The position numbers and the translations under genes were made by a program. Shown here one piece after another: positions 26,821-35,683 of a stretch of DNA of 64,000 bases (position 1 is its first letter; each line of letters opens with the position of its first letter). The stretch lies in assembly GCF_016919445.1 (NCBI RefSeq), contig NZ_CP070356.1, positions 2,202,001 to 2,266,000 on the forward strand, read 5' to 3'. The DNA is from Pseudomonas sp. PDNC002. Lineage in GTDB: Bacteria; Pseudomonadota; Gammaproteobacteria; Pseudomonadales; Pseudomonadaceae. Under the pieces are notes generated by a model. It had not been told where the DNA came from. It did not search any database and saw only the letters and a program-made list of their open reading frames with translations.

Positions 26821-27597
26821 CCTCCAGCCGAACAGTTCCATCGCGTTGCGCGTGCTGGTGCTGGCCAGTTCTTCCGGGCTGATGCCCTTCAATGCCGCCA
26901 ACGCCGTGCAGATCTCCGGCAGGTGCTCGGGGCTGTTGCGCACGCCGGGGTACATGGCCGGCGCCATGTCCGGCGAGTCGGTTTCCAGCACGATGGATTC
27001 CAGCGGAATCTCCGGTACCACCTTGCGCAGGCGGTTGGCCTGCGGCCAGGTCGGCGCGCCGCCCAGGCCCAGGCGGAAGCCCAACTTGAGGTATTCGCGG
27101 GCTTCCTCGCGGCTGCCGGCGAAGGCGTGGACGATGCCCTGGCGTTTGGGCTTGTAGCGCTTGAGCGTGGCGATCATCGCCGCGTGGGCGTGGCGCACGT
27201 GCAGCAACACCGGCAGTTCGAAGTCGATGGCGATGCGCAGTTGCTCTTCGAAGATGGCCTGCTGGTCATCGCGGTCGAGGTCTTCCAGGTAGTAATCCAG
27301 ACCGATCTCGCCTACCGCACAGAGCTTCGGGTGACCGGCCAGGCGTTCGAGCCATTCGCGCAGCGCCGCCAGGTGTTCCGGGCGATGGCGTGCCAGGTAG
27401 ATCGGATGCAGGCCAAGCGCGGCGTACAGATCCGGCTCGCTTTCCACCAGCGCCCAGACGTCTTCCCAGTTCTCGCGGAAGACCCCCAGCAGCACCTGAC
27501 GCTCCACACCCAACTCGCGGCTGCGTTGCAGCACGGCAGCACGGTCCTGCGCGAAGTCCGGGCAGTCGAGGTGGTTGTGGGTATCGATCAGGCGCAT
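26818..27597 (-). CDS. TatD family metal-dependent hydrolase
   Basis: This 259-residue amidohydrolase-fold protein has the TatD motifs IDTHNHLD at residues 4-11 (metal ligands), GEIGLDYY near 96 (Glu), LHVRHAH near 133 and LETDSPDM near 205 (catalytic Asp). Relatives act as 3'-5' DNases or RNases in repair and quality control. It follows fruR by four bases and is probably transcribed with it, though a link to fructose metabolism is not obvious. The stop codon is provided by a REP sequence, so the natural C-terminus may have been altered by the repeat. Confidence 0.9.
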   Translation of the reverse strand: MRLIDTHNHLDCPDFAQDRAAVLQRSRELGVERQVLLGVFRENWEDVWALVESEPDLYAALGLHPIYLARHRPEHLAALREWLERLAGHPKLCAVGEIGLDYYLEDLDRDDQQAIFEEQLRIAIDFELPVLLHVRHAHAAMIATLKRYKPKRQGIVHAFAGSREEAREYLKLGFRLGLGGAPTWPQANRLRKVVPEIPLESIVLETDSPDMAPAMYPGVRNSPEHLPEICTALAALKGISPEELASTSTRNAMELFGWR

Positions 27598-27601
27598 GGG
27601 G

Positions 27602-28612
27602 TTACTCCGTGCGCAGCTTCAGGTTGCGCGGAATCGGATGCACGCCGGGCGTGTAGTTGTTCTCTTCGATGGCGCTCAGCGCCAGGTCCAGCGCGCGCTC
27701 GGCGATCAGTGCGTGCTGCTGGGAAATGGCGTTGACCTTGATCGGCACGAAGTCCAGCAACTGAGTGTCGCCGAAGGTGGCGATGCGCAGGTTGGCCGGC
27801 CAGCCGGCGGGCAGTGCCTGGAGCACGTCGAACACACCTTCGAGCAGCACGTAGGACGTCGTGATCAGCGCCTCGGGCAACTGGCCCTGACCGGCCAGCA
27901 GTTCCTCCATCAGGCGGCGGCCACAGGCTCGGCTGAAGGTCTCGGCGTGCTCGATCAGCACCTGGCCCTTGTAGTCGCGCAGGGCGCTGCGGAAGCCGGC
28001 GGCGCGCTCCTGGGAAATGATCAGTTCCGGCCGCGCGCCGAGCAGGGCGATGTTCCGCGGCGCCGGGTTCAGCAGGCTGGCGGTCAGGCGCTGGCTGGCG
28101 TCGCGGTCATCGCTGACCACCGAGCAGAACCGCTGCGGGTCGAGCTGGCGGTCCACTGCGACCACCGGCACGCCGGCGGCCTGCAGGCGCGCATGGCTGT
28201 CGTCGCTGGCGGGCAGGCAGCTGGCGACGATCAGTGCGTCGCAGCGTCGCGCGCGGAACAGGTTTAGCACCTGGCGCTCGGTGTCCGGCTCGTCGTCCGA
28301 GCAGGCGATCAGCAACTGGTAGCCGCGCGCGCGGGCGCCTTGTTCCAGCAGCTTGGCGAGCTTGGCGTAGCTGGGGTTTTCCAGGTCCGGCAGGACGAAG
28401 CCCAGGGTGCGGGTCTGCCCGCGGCGCAGGCTGGCCGCCTGCTGGTCGGGGTGGTAGCCGTGTTCCTCGATCACCGCGCGCACGCGTTCCACCGTGGCGG
28501 CGCTGATGCGGCGCTGGATGGCCTTGCCATTGATCACATAGCTGGCGGTGGTGACCGATACACCGGCCAGGCGGGCGATATCACTGAGTTTCAACGCGGA
28601 TGCTGCCGACAA
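27602..28612 (-). CDS. fruR: Fructose operon regulator FruR/Cra (LacI family)
   Basis: This LacI-type repressor of about 330 residues has the helix-turn-helix LSDIARLAGVSVTTASYVINGKA and a sugar-phosphate-binding core that tracks E. coli Cra (LGFVLPDLENPSYAKLAKLLEQGARARGYQLLIACSDD). It is expected to repress the divergent fruBKA genes until fructose 1-phosphate accumulates. No ATG fits: the candidates are TTG at 28612, or TTG at 28594, which gives MKLSDIARLAG as in other Pseudomonas FruR proteins. The second is more likely biologically. A FruR-like operator lies in the intergenic region. Confidence 0.92.
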   Translation of the reverse strand: MSAASALKLSDIARLAGVSVTTASYVINGKAIQRRISAATVERVRAVIEEHGYHPDQQAASLRRGQTRTLGFVLPDLENPSYAKLAKLLEQGARARGYQLLIACSDDEPDTERQVLNLFRARRCDALIVASCLPASDDSHARLQAAGVPVVAVDRQLDPQRFCSVVSDDRDASQRLTASLLNPAPRNIALLGARPELIISQERAAGFRSALRDYKGQVLIEHAETFSRACGRRLMEELLAGQGQLPEALITTSYVLLEGVFDVLQALPAGWPANLRIATFGDTQLLDFVPIKVNAISQQHALIAERALDLALSAIEENNYTPGVHPIPRNLKLRTE

Positions 28613-28664
28613 TTGGGGGCTTCAAGGATCACGCATTATCGAGTAACGTGCCAGTCTCAATAGG

Positions 28665-28676
28665 TGAAACGATTCA
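28665..28676. promoter_or_regulatory. Predicted FruR/Cra operator
   Basis: TGAAACGATTCA, extended to GGTGAAACGATTCAGC, matches on the reverse strand the Cra consensus GCTGAATCGTTTCA. It lies between the divergent fruR and fruB starts, about 120 bases ahead of fruB. Autoregulation and control of fruBKA are inferred from position. Confidence 0.8.
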
Positions 28677-28796
28677 GCATAGCGCATGCGGTATTGCCTG
28701 ATCCCTGTTCCTGCGGCGCAACCTCTAAGCTGATCACCGTACAAGCGGATAACCGCCCCAGCGCCGACGCGCGCGAACGTCGGTGAGGAGAACGCG

Positions 28797-31691
28797 ATGC
28801 TCGAATTCAACGCGCAGCAGGTCCGCATGGGCCAGCGCGCTGCCGACAAGCAGGCCGCCCTGGCCATGCTTGGCTCCGCCCTTGAGGACGACGGGCTGGT
28901 CGCCGCAGGCTACCTGGCCGGCATCCAGGCCCGCGAGGCGCAGGGTTCTACCTACCTCGGCCAGGGCATCGCCATTCCCCATGGCACGCCGGAAACGCGC
29001 CATCTGGTGCAGCGTACCGGCGTGCGACTCATGCATTTTCCCGAGGGCGTGCACTGGGGCGACGGGCAGACCGTGCACCTGGCCATTGCCATCGCCGCCA
29101 AGTCCGACGAGCACCTGCGCCTCCTGCAACTGCTGACCCGCGCGCTGGGCGACGGCGACGTCGGTGCGGCGCTGCGCCAGGCGCAGAAGCCCGAAGACCT
29201 GCTCCAGTTGCTGCAAGGTGGCGCGGCACAGCCATTGTTGTTCGATGAGCAACTGGTGGGGCTGGGCGTCGCGGCCGAGGATTTCGACGAGCTGGCGTTG
29301 GTGGGCGCGCGCCGCTTGAAGAAGGCAGGCTGCGTCATTCCCGGATTCGCCGCCGCACTGCATGGCCAGGAGGCGCTGCCCCTGGGCGAAGGCCTCTGGT
29401 GGCAGGACAGCGACCGCTGCGTCACGCGCCCCGGCCTCGTCTTCGTCACACCGGCGCGCGAGCTGAGCCACGCGGGCCAGCCAGTGCGCGGACTGTTCTG
29501 CCTGGCTCGCCAGGACGATGCCCACGACGCTGTGTTTGCGCGCCTGTGCGACCTGCTGGTGGATGGCCGTGCCGGTGAACTGGCTCGCGCCACCTCGGTA
29601 CGCAGCGTGCTCGAAGCCCTGGGCGGCGAGCTGCCGGTGGACTGGCCCAGCGTGCGCGTGCCACTGGCCAATCCCCACGGCCTGCATGCTCGTCCGGCGC
29701 AGGTGCTGATGCTGTTGGCGCGGGATTTCACCGGTGAAATCCGCGTGCGCATTGCCGAAGGCGACAGCGCGCCGGTCTCGATCCGCAGCCTCAGCAAACT
29801 GCTCAGCCTCGGCGCGCGGCGTGGTCAGATGCTCGAATTCTTCGCCGAGCCGGAGATCGCGGAGGCAGCGCTGGCCGCCGTTCGCGCCGCGGTGGAGCAG
29901 GGGTTGGGCGAAGTGGTCGAGCCGCTGCCGGAAGTCATCGAGCCTGTCGTCGAAAACAGCCACCCGGACGAGCAGGTGCTACAGGCCGTGCGCGCACCGG
30001 AGGCGGGCGCGCAGCTCCAGGCCATCGCCGCGTCGCCTGGCATCGCCCATGGGCCGGCCTATCTGCAAGTGGCGCGTGACTTCGAGTTTGCCCCGCGAGG
30101 GGAATCGCCGGAGGTCGAACGCCAGCGTCTGGACGAGGCGCGCCTGGCAATCACCGAGGAAATCGAAGCACTGGTGGCGCGCAGCCAGGTCAAGGCGATC
30201 CGCGACATCTTCGTCACCCACCAGGCCTTGCTGGACGACCCCGAACTGCTCGACGAAGTGCAGGCGCGGCTCGCCGAAGGCGCCAGCGCCGAAGCGGCCT
30301 GGAGCCAGGTGATCGAACGCGTGGCCAGCGAGCAGGAGGCCCTGCGCGATGCGCTGCTGGCCGAACGCGCGGCGGACTTGCGGGATGTCGGGCGGCGCGT
30401 GCTGGCGCGTCTGTGCGGTGTCGAGAGCGCCGTCGAGCCCAGCGAGCCCTACATCCTGGTGATGGATGAAGTCGGCCCCTCCGATGTGGCGCGGCTCGAT
30501 CCCGAGCGCGTGGCCGGCATCGTCACCGCGCGCGGCGGCGCAACGTCCCACAGCGCGATCATCGCTCGCGCCCTGGGCATTCCGGCGCTGGTCGGTGCCG
30601 GGGCGGCGGTGCTGGCGCTGGAGTCCGGCACCGCGTTGCTGCTCGATGGCGAGAAGGGCGAACTGACCGTCGCGCCGGATGCCGCCACGCTGCACGTCGC
30701 CGAGCGCCAGCGCGATGTGCGCCAACGCCGCACCGAGCAGGCCGAGGCGCGCCGCCATGAACCCGCGATCACCCGCGATGGCCACGCCGTGGAAGTCTGC
30801 GCCAACCTGGGCGACACCGCCGGCGCCGCCAAGGCCGTGGAGCTGGGCGCGGAGGGTGTCGGCCTGCTGCGCACCGAATTCGTCTTCATGGACAACCCCC
30901 AGGCGCCGGACCAGGCAACCCAGGAGCTCGAGTACCGCCGTGTACTCGATGCCTTGGGCGGTCGCCCACTGGTGGCGCGCACGCTGGACGTGGGCGGCGA
31001 CAAGCCGTTGCCCTATTGGCCAATCGACGAGGAAACCAATCCCTACCTGGGCATCCGTGGCGTGCGCCTGACCTTGCAACGCCCGCAGATATTCCGCACC
31101 CAGCTGCGCGCATTGCTCAGTGCCGCCGCCGGGCGCCCGCTGCGCATCATGTTCCCCATGGTCGGCCAGGTGGAGGAATGGCGGCAGGCCCGCGACCTCA
31201 CTCTCGAACTCTGCGCGGAGCTGGGCGGCGAGCACGACCTGCAGCTGGGCATCATGGTCGAGGTGCCGTCCGCCGCGCTGCTCGCGCCGGTGCTGGCGCG
31301 CGAAGTGGATTTCTTCAGCGTCGGCACCAACGACCTGACCCAATACGCCCTGGCCATCGACCGCGGCCACCCGACCTTGTCCGCCCAGGCCGACGGCTTG
31401 CACCCGGCTGTGCTGCAACTGATCGACATGACCGTGCGCGCCGCCCATGCCCACGGCAAGTGGGTAGGCGTGTGCGGCGAGCTGGCTGCCGACCCGCTGG
31501 CAGTGCCCTTGCTCGTCGGGCTGGGAGTGGATGAACTGAGCGTTTCGGCGCGCAGCATTCCCCTGGTCAAGGCGCGTGTGCGCGAGCTGGACATGCCGAC
31601 CTCCCGCGAGCTGGCGCAGGCGGCGCTGGCCCTGTGCTCGGCGGCGGATGTACGCCAGAGCGTTGCCCTCGCGCTGCCGGAGGTGCACTGA
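28797..31691 (+). CDS. fruB: Fructose PTS multiphosphoryl transfer protein (EIIA-HPr-EI)
   Basis: This 964-residue fusion carries the whole soluble phosphorelay of the fructose system. The EIIA-Fru domain has its active His62 in QGIAIPHGTPE, and a middle region follows. The HPr domain has His297 in NPHGLHARPAQV. Enzyme I carries GGATSHSAII (His near residue 585), the PEP-binding RTEFVFMD and the C-terminal VGVCGELAADP. It takes phosphate from phosphoenolpyruvate and passes it to FruA. This architecture is typical of Pseudomonas FruB/FruI. The TGA overlaps the fruK ATG by one base. Confidence 0.96.
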   Translation: MLEFNAQQVRMGQRAADKQAALAMLGSALEDDGLVAAGYLAGIQAREAQGSTYLGQGIAIPHGTPETRHLVQRTGVRLMHFPEGVHWGDGQTVHLAIAIAAKSDEHLRLLQLLTRALGDGDVGAALRQAQKPEDLLQLLQGGAAQPLLFDEQLVGLGVAAEDFDELALVGARRLKKAGCVIPGFAAALHGQEALPLGEGLWWQDSDRCVTRPGLVFVTPARELSHAGQPVRGLFCLARQDDAHDAVFARLCDLLVDGRAGELARATSVRSVLEALGGELPVDWPSVRVPLANPHGLHARPAQVLMLLARDFTGEIRVRIAEGDSAPVSIRSLSKLLSLGARRGQMLEFFAEPEIAEAALAAVRAAVEQGLGEVVEPLPEVIEPVVENSHPDEQVLQAVRAPEAGAQLQAIAASPGIAHGPAYLQVARDFEFAPRGESPEVERQRLDEARLAITEEIEALVARSQVKAIRDIFVTHQALLDDPELLDEVQARLAEGASAEAAWSQVIERVASEQEALRDALLAERAADLRDVGRRVLARLCGVESAVEPSEPYILVMDEVGPSDVARLDPERVAGIVTARGGATSHSAIIARALGIPALVGAGAAVLALESGTALLLDGEKGELTVAPDAATLHVAERQRDVRQRRTEQAEARRHEPAITRDGHAVEVCANLGDTAGAAKAVELGAEGVGLLRTEFVFMDNPQAPDQATQELEYRRVLDALGGRPLVARTLDVGGDKPLPYWPIDEETNPYLGIRGVRLTLQRPQIFRTQLRALLSAAAGRPLRIMFPMVGQVEEWRQARDLTLELCAELGGEHDLQLGIMVEVPSAALLAPVLAREVDFFSVGTNDLTQYALAIDRGHPTLSAQADGLHPAVLQLIDMTVRAAHAHGKWVGVCGELAADPLAVPLLVGLGVDELSVSARSIPLVKARVRELDMPTSRELAQAALALCSAADVRQSVALALPEVH

Positions 31692-32626
31692 TGGCCCGCA
31701 TTCTCACACTGACCCTGAACCCGGCGCTGGACCTGACGGTGCGCCTGCCGACGATGACGCCCGGCGAGGTGAACCGCAGCGAATCCGCGCTCAGCCAGGC
31801 GGCCGGCAAGGGCCTGAATGTCGCCCAGGTGCTGGCCGATCTCGGCCATGCGCTGACCGTGGCCGGTTTTCTCGGCGCCGACAATGCGTTGCCGTTCGAG
31901 GCGCTGTTCCGCCGCCGTGGCTTCGTCGATGCCTTCGTCCGCGTGCCGGGCGAGACGCGCAGGAACATCAAGATCGCCGAGGGCTCCGGCCGTATCACCG
32001 ATATCAATGGCCCCGGTCCGGATGTCAGCCAGGGCCAACAGGACGCGTTGCTGGATCGGCTTGACCTCATCGCTGCCGATTTCGATGTCGCCGTGGTCGC
32101 CGGCAGCCTGCCGCGTGGCGTCGACCCACAATGGCTGCGCGAGCTGTTGCTGCGCTTGAAGGGCCATGGCCTGAGGGTCGCCTTCGATTGCAGCGGCGCG
32201 GCCCTGCGCGCCGGCATCGAGGCCGCGCCCTGGTTGATCAAACCCAATGACCAGGAACTGGGCGAGGCCTGTGGCCAACTTGCCGGCAGTGCCGATGAGC
32301 TGGCCGCGCAGGTCGCCTCGCTGCGCTCGCGCGGCATCGAGCAGGTCGTGGTTTCCCAGGGGGCGGAAGGTGTGCGCTGGTTCGGCCCGCAAGGTGCCTG
32401 GCAGGCGATTCCGCCGACGGTGGAAGTGGCCAGCACCGTCGGTGCCGGCGACTCGCTGCTGGCCGGGATGGTCCATGGCCTGCTGAGCGGATGGCCTGCC
32501 GAACGCGTGCTGCGCCAGGCCACCGCGGTGGCGGCGCTGGCGGTGACCCAGTTCGAGTTCGGTATCGGCGACGCGCAGCGACTGATACGTATCGCGGACG
32601 CCGTGCAGGTTCAGGCGCAGGCCTGA
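31691..32626 (+). CDS. fruK: 1-phosphofructokinase
   Basis: This 311-residue PfkB-family kinase converts fructose 1-phosphate, the product of the PTS, to fructose 1,6-bisphosphate. The N-terminal LTLNPALDLTV and GKGLNVAQVL segments bind the sugar phosphate. The signature with the catalytic Asp is STVGAGDSLLAGMVHGLL near residues 247-264. The start is coupled to the fruB stop (TGATG). It is the second gene of fruBKA, and removing its substrate lowers the inducer of FruR. Confidence 0.96.
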   Translation: MARILTLTLNPALDLTVRLPTMTPGEVNRSESALSQAAGKGLNVAQVLADLGHALTVAGFLGADNALPFEALFRRRGFVDAFVRVPGETRRNIKIAEGSGRITDINGPGPDVSQGQQDALLDRLDLIAADFDVAVVAGSLPRGVDPQWLRELLLRLKGHGLRVAFDCSGAALRAGIEAAPWLIKPNDQELGEACGQLAGSADELAAQVASLRSRGIEQVVVSQGAEGVRWFGPQGAWQAIPPTVEVASTVGAGDSLLAGMVHGLLSGWPAERVLRQATAVAALAVTQFEFGIGDAQRLIRIADAVQVQAQA

Positions 32627-32652
32627 GCGACAGAACAACACGAGGTATGACG

Positions 32653-34407
32653 ATGAACCTTGCCCTGATCACGGCCTGCCCCAACGGCCAGATTTCCAGC
32701 GTGCTCAGTGCCCGACTGCTGCGTGCGGCAGCGGAGCGCCTGGGCTGGTCGGTGTGCGTCGAGCGGTGCGATCCCCAGCATCCGGAGCGTCAGCTCAGCG
32801 CCGGCCAGATCGAGGCGGCCGATTGGGTGCTGGTGGTCAGCGTCCAGCCGCTGGACCTCTCGCGCTTCGTCGGCAAGCGCCTGGTGCAGGCGCGGCCGGC
32901 AGAAGCGCTGGCTGAGCCCGTTGCCTTCCTTCAGCGCGCTGCGCAGGAGGCGGACGTCTGGCAAGGCGATGAGCGCTCGGGTGCGGTCGTCGAAGCAGAG
33001 CGTGTGGCGAGGCTGGTGGCGGTGACCGCCTGCCCGACCGGCGTGGCGCACACGTTCATGGCGGCCGAAGCACTGCAGCAGGCCGCGCAGCAGATGGGCG
33101 TCGAGTTGAAGGTGGAAACCCAGGGCTCGGTGGGTGCGCGCAATCCGCTGTCTGCCGAGGACATCGCCGCCGCCGATGTGGTGCTGCTGGCCGCGGACAT
33201 CGAGGTCAATCCCGAGCGCTTCGCCGGCAAGCGTATCTTCCGTTGCGGCACTGGCGTGGCCCTGAAACAGCCGCAGGCCACTATCGGGCGCGCGCTGAAG
33301 GAGGCGACGGCGGAGTCCGCTTCGACCGTCGGCAGCGCTGCCGCACCGGCGAAGAGCGAAGCGCGCGGCGTGTACAAGCACCTGCTCACCGGCGTGTCGT
33401 TCATGCTGCCGATGGTGGTGGCCGGCGGTCTGCTGATCGCGCTGTCCTTCGTCTTCGGTATCGAGGCCTTCAAGGAGCAGGGCACGCTGGCGGCGGCGCT
33501 GATGCAGATCGGCGGGGACGCCGCGTTCAAGTTGATGGTGCCGATGCTGGCGGGGTACATCGCCTGGTCCATCGCCGACCGGCCCGGCCTGGCACCGGGG
33601 ATGATCGGCGGGTTGCTGGCGAGCACGCTGGGCGCGGGCTTCCTCGGCGGCATCGTCGCCGGGCTGCTGGCGGGCTACAGCGCGCGCGCCATCGCCCAGT
33701 GGCTACCGCTGCCGGCCAGTGTCGCGGCGCTCAAGCCGATCCTGATCATCCCGCTGCTGGCCAGCCTGTTTACCGGGCTGGTGATGATCTACGTGGTGGG
33801 CTCGCCGGTCGCGGCGATGATGCGTTCGCTGACGGACTTCCTCGCCGGCATGGGCACCACCAACGCGATCCTCCTCGGCCTGCTGCTGGGCGGGATGATG
33901 TGCGTGGACCTCGGTGGCCCGATCAACAAGGCGGCCTATGCCTTCTCGGTCGGCCTGCTGGCCTCGCAGAGCTACGCGCCGATGGCGGCGGTGATGGCCG
34001 GCGGCATGGTCCCGCCCATCGGCATGGGTATCGCCACGCTGCTGGCGCGGCGCAAGTTCGCCCAGAGCGAGCGCGAGGCGGGCAAGGCCGCGCTGGTGCT
34101 GGGGCTGTGCTTCATCTCCGAAGGGGCGATTCCGTTCGCCGCCAAGGACCCGCTGCGGGTCATCCCGGCCAGCATCGCCGGCGGCGCGCTGACCGGCGCA
34201 CTGTCGATGCTGTTCGGCTGCAAGTTGCTGGCGCCCCATGGCGGGCTGTTCGTGCTGCTGATTCCCAATGCGATGAACCACGCCTTGCTGTACCTGCTGG
34301 CGATTGCCATCGGCAGCGTGGTGACCGGTGTGCTCTACGCGCTGCTCAAGCGTGACGAGGTGGCGCCGATGATGGTGATGGGCGAGCAGGCGCCCGGTCG
34401 AGGGTGA
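32653..34407 (+). CDS. fruA: Fructose-specific PTS permease, EIIB'BC
   Basis: This 584-residue inner-membrane permease takes up fructose and phosphorylates it to fructose 1-phosphate. The first EIIB-like domain (LITACPNGQISSVL) is a degenerate duplication. The second carries the active Cys in VTACPTGVAHTFMAAEAL near residue 130. From about residue 240 an EIIC domain with roughly ten helices follows. Two starts are in frame (32647 and 32653); the second has GAGG at a better distance and was chosen. It ends the fruBKA operon, and no clear terminator is seen after it. Confidence 0.95.
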   Translation: MNLALITACPNGQISSVLSARLLRAAAERLGWSVCVERCDPQHPERQLSAGQIEAADWVLVVSVQPLDLSRFVGKRLVQARPAEALAEPVAFLQRAAQEADVWQGDERSGAVVEAERVARLVAVTACPTGVAHTFMAAEALQQAAQQMGVELKVETQGSVGARNPLSAEDIAAADVVLLAADIEVNPERFAGKRIFRCGTGVALKQPQATIGRALKEATAESASTVGSAAAPAKSEARGVYKHLLTGVSFMLPMVVAGGLLIALSFVFGIEAFKEQGTLAAALMQIGGDAAFKLMVPMLAGYIAWSIADRPGLAPGMIGGLLASTLGAGFLGGIVAGLLAGYSARAIAQWLPLPASVAALKPILIIPLLASLFTGLVMIYVVGSPVAAMMRSLTDFLAGMGTTNAILLGLLLGGMMCVDLGGPINKAAYAFSVGLLASQSYAPMAAVMAGGMVPPIGMGIATLLARRKFAQSEREAGKAALVLGLCFISEGAIPFAAKDPLRVIPASIAGGALTGALSMLFGCKLLAPHGGLFVLLIPNAMNHALLYLLAIAIGSVVTGVLYALLKRDEVAPMMVMGEQAPGRG

Positions 34408-34610
34408 GGCTTGGCGATCCGGGGCCTGGGAGCGCCGAGCGTCGATTGAGCGGCGCGTGATGACCGACAAGCACGGTGCCAGGTGGGGGCACGAGCAAGC
34501 TTGCTCCCGCAGACCGGCTCGGACGCGCAACCCTGGCATGGCGCACTGCATTTCTCCGTTCCTTGGGTGACACTCAGTGCCTCGCCATAGAGGCGAGGCA
34601 AGGAACGAAT

Positions 34611-35621
34611 ATGCAGGGAATAGTCGTGTTGCTGCTGTTGCTGTTCAGCAGTCTGTTGGTCCATGCCGCCGAGCGGTCCTATCTGCCGCTGACCGATCAG
34701 GAAATGTCCAGGCGCTTCCCCATGCGCGAGGTGGCGCGCATCGGCCTTGCCGATGAGGATGCCGATAGCCCGGCACCGCCACTGCGCCACTTCACCGCGG
34801 GTGTCGGTGGCGTCAGCATGGAACGCATCGCCGATGGCTGGTTGCTGCAGGGAAAGGACAAGGCCGGCAAGCCCTGGCGGGTGTTTACTGGATTCATGAG
34901 CAATGCCGGAGGTGACGGCGAAATCTACCAGGCCGATCTGGATCGCAACGGTATCGACGATCTGGTGTTCTGGTTGCCGAACACCGGTGCCGGCATGGCG
35001 CCCACCGCGGGCCTGGGCATCCTCACGTTCGACGCCTCTGGCCAACCTGTCTACCTGACCGTCTGGGGATACTCGGGGCCCGGCCGCAACGGCGTGGAAG
35101 ACCTGCTCGATCTCAAGGGCGACGGGCATGCCCAACTACTGACGATGGACTTCAGCGATGGTTACTGGACCACCAGCCTCTACCGGCTGAAGGACGCTCG
35201 CTGGCAGCGCGTTGTGGGCCAGTTCGGCCGGCTGCGCTATCCCGCCATGACCCGTTTCACCTACTCCGGCAGCCGCAAGGTAGTGACGCGCATCAAGCCT
35301 GGGCGACATCCCTTGTCCGCCGACCTGTCCAATGACCGGCCACTGAACCAGCAGCGCTATCGCCTGGCGGACGACAGCGCCAAGGCGTACATCGGCTCTG
35401 CGGGAGAGCTGCAACTGGTGAGTGTTCCGGATCTGGTCATCGATGATCGCCCGGAGGGGCGGACGATTTATGCCGGGAGCGCTGATGAGCGTCTGCGGGC
35501 GATCTTCCAGGAAGCCCTGGGCAGCGAGCGGAGCGTTGTGCTGTACGGCAAGGACGACAGTTTCCAGGGCAACTATGGGCTGGCTGCGCCGCATACCGTG
35601 TGGCTGTTGCCCAAGCCCTGA
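34611..35621 (+). CDS. Secreted protein of unknown family with FG-GAP-like segment
   Basis: This 336-residue protein has a signal peptide (MQGIVVLLLLLFSSLLVHA). The mature part contains DLDRNGIDDLVFWLPN and DLLDLKGDGHAQLLTMDFSDG near residues 108-190. These resemble the Ca-binding DxDxNGxxDL loops of FG-GAP/VCBS beta-propeller repeats. No catalytic motif is recognised. AAGGAA precedes the ATG, which gives the proper leader, although the frame is open upstream. In PAO1, as I recall it, fruA and ugd are neighbours, so this gene is an extra between the two blocks. The 200-base gap before it contains a short GAGCAAGCTTGCTC palindrome and no other feature. Confidence 0.6.
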   Translation: MQGIVVLLLLLFSSLLVHAAERSYLPLTDQEMSRRFPMREVARIGLADEDADSPAPPLRHFTAGVGGVSMERIADGWLLQGKDKAGKPWRVFTGFMSNAGGDGEIYQADLDRNGIDDLVFWLPNTGAGMAPTAGLGILTFDASGQPVYLTVWGYSGPGRNGVEDLLDLKGDGHAQLLTMDFSDGYWTTSLYRLKDARWQRVVGQFGRLRYPAMTRFTYSGSRKVVTRIKPGRHPLSADLSNDRPLNQQRYRLADDSAKAYIGSAGELQLVSVPDLVIDDRPEGRTIYAGSADERLRAIFQEALGSERSVVLYGKDDSFQGNYGLAAPHTVWLLPKP

Positions 35622-35683
35622 CCAGCGCTGTCGGCGCGGGGGCGGGCGGGTAAACGCGAGCGCTTACCTGCCCTGTCCGAGCA

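Noticed and set aside
29979..31688. 569-codon minus-strand frame opposite fruB
   Set aside because: It is a shadow of the Enzyme I coding region; codon-position GC bias favours the plus strand.
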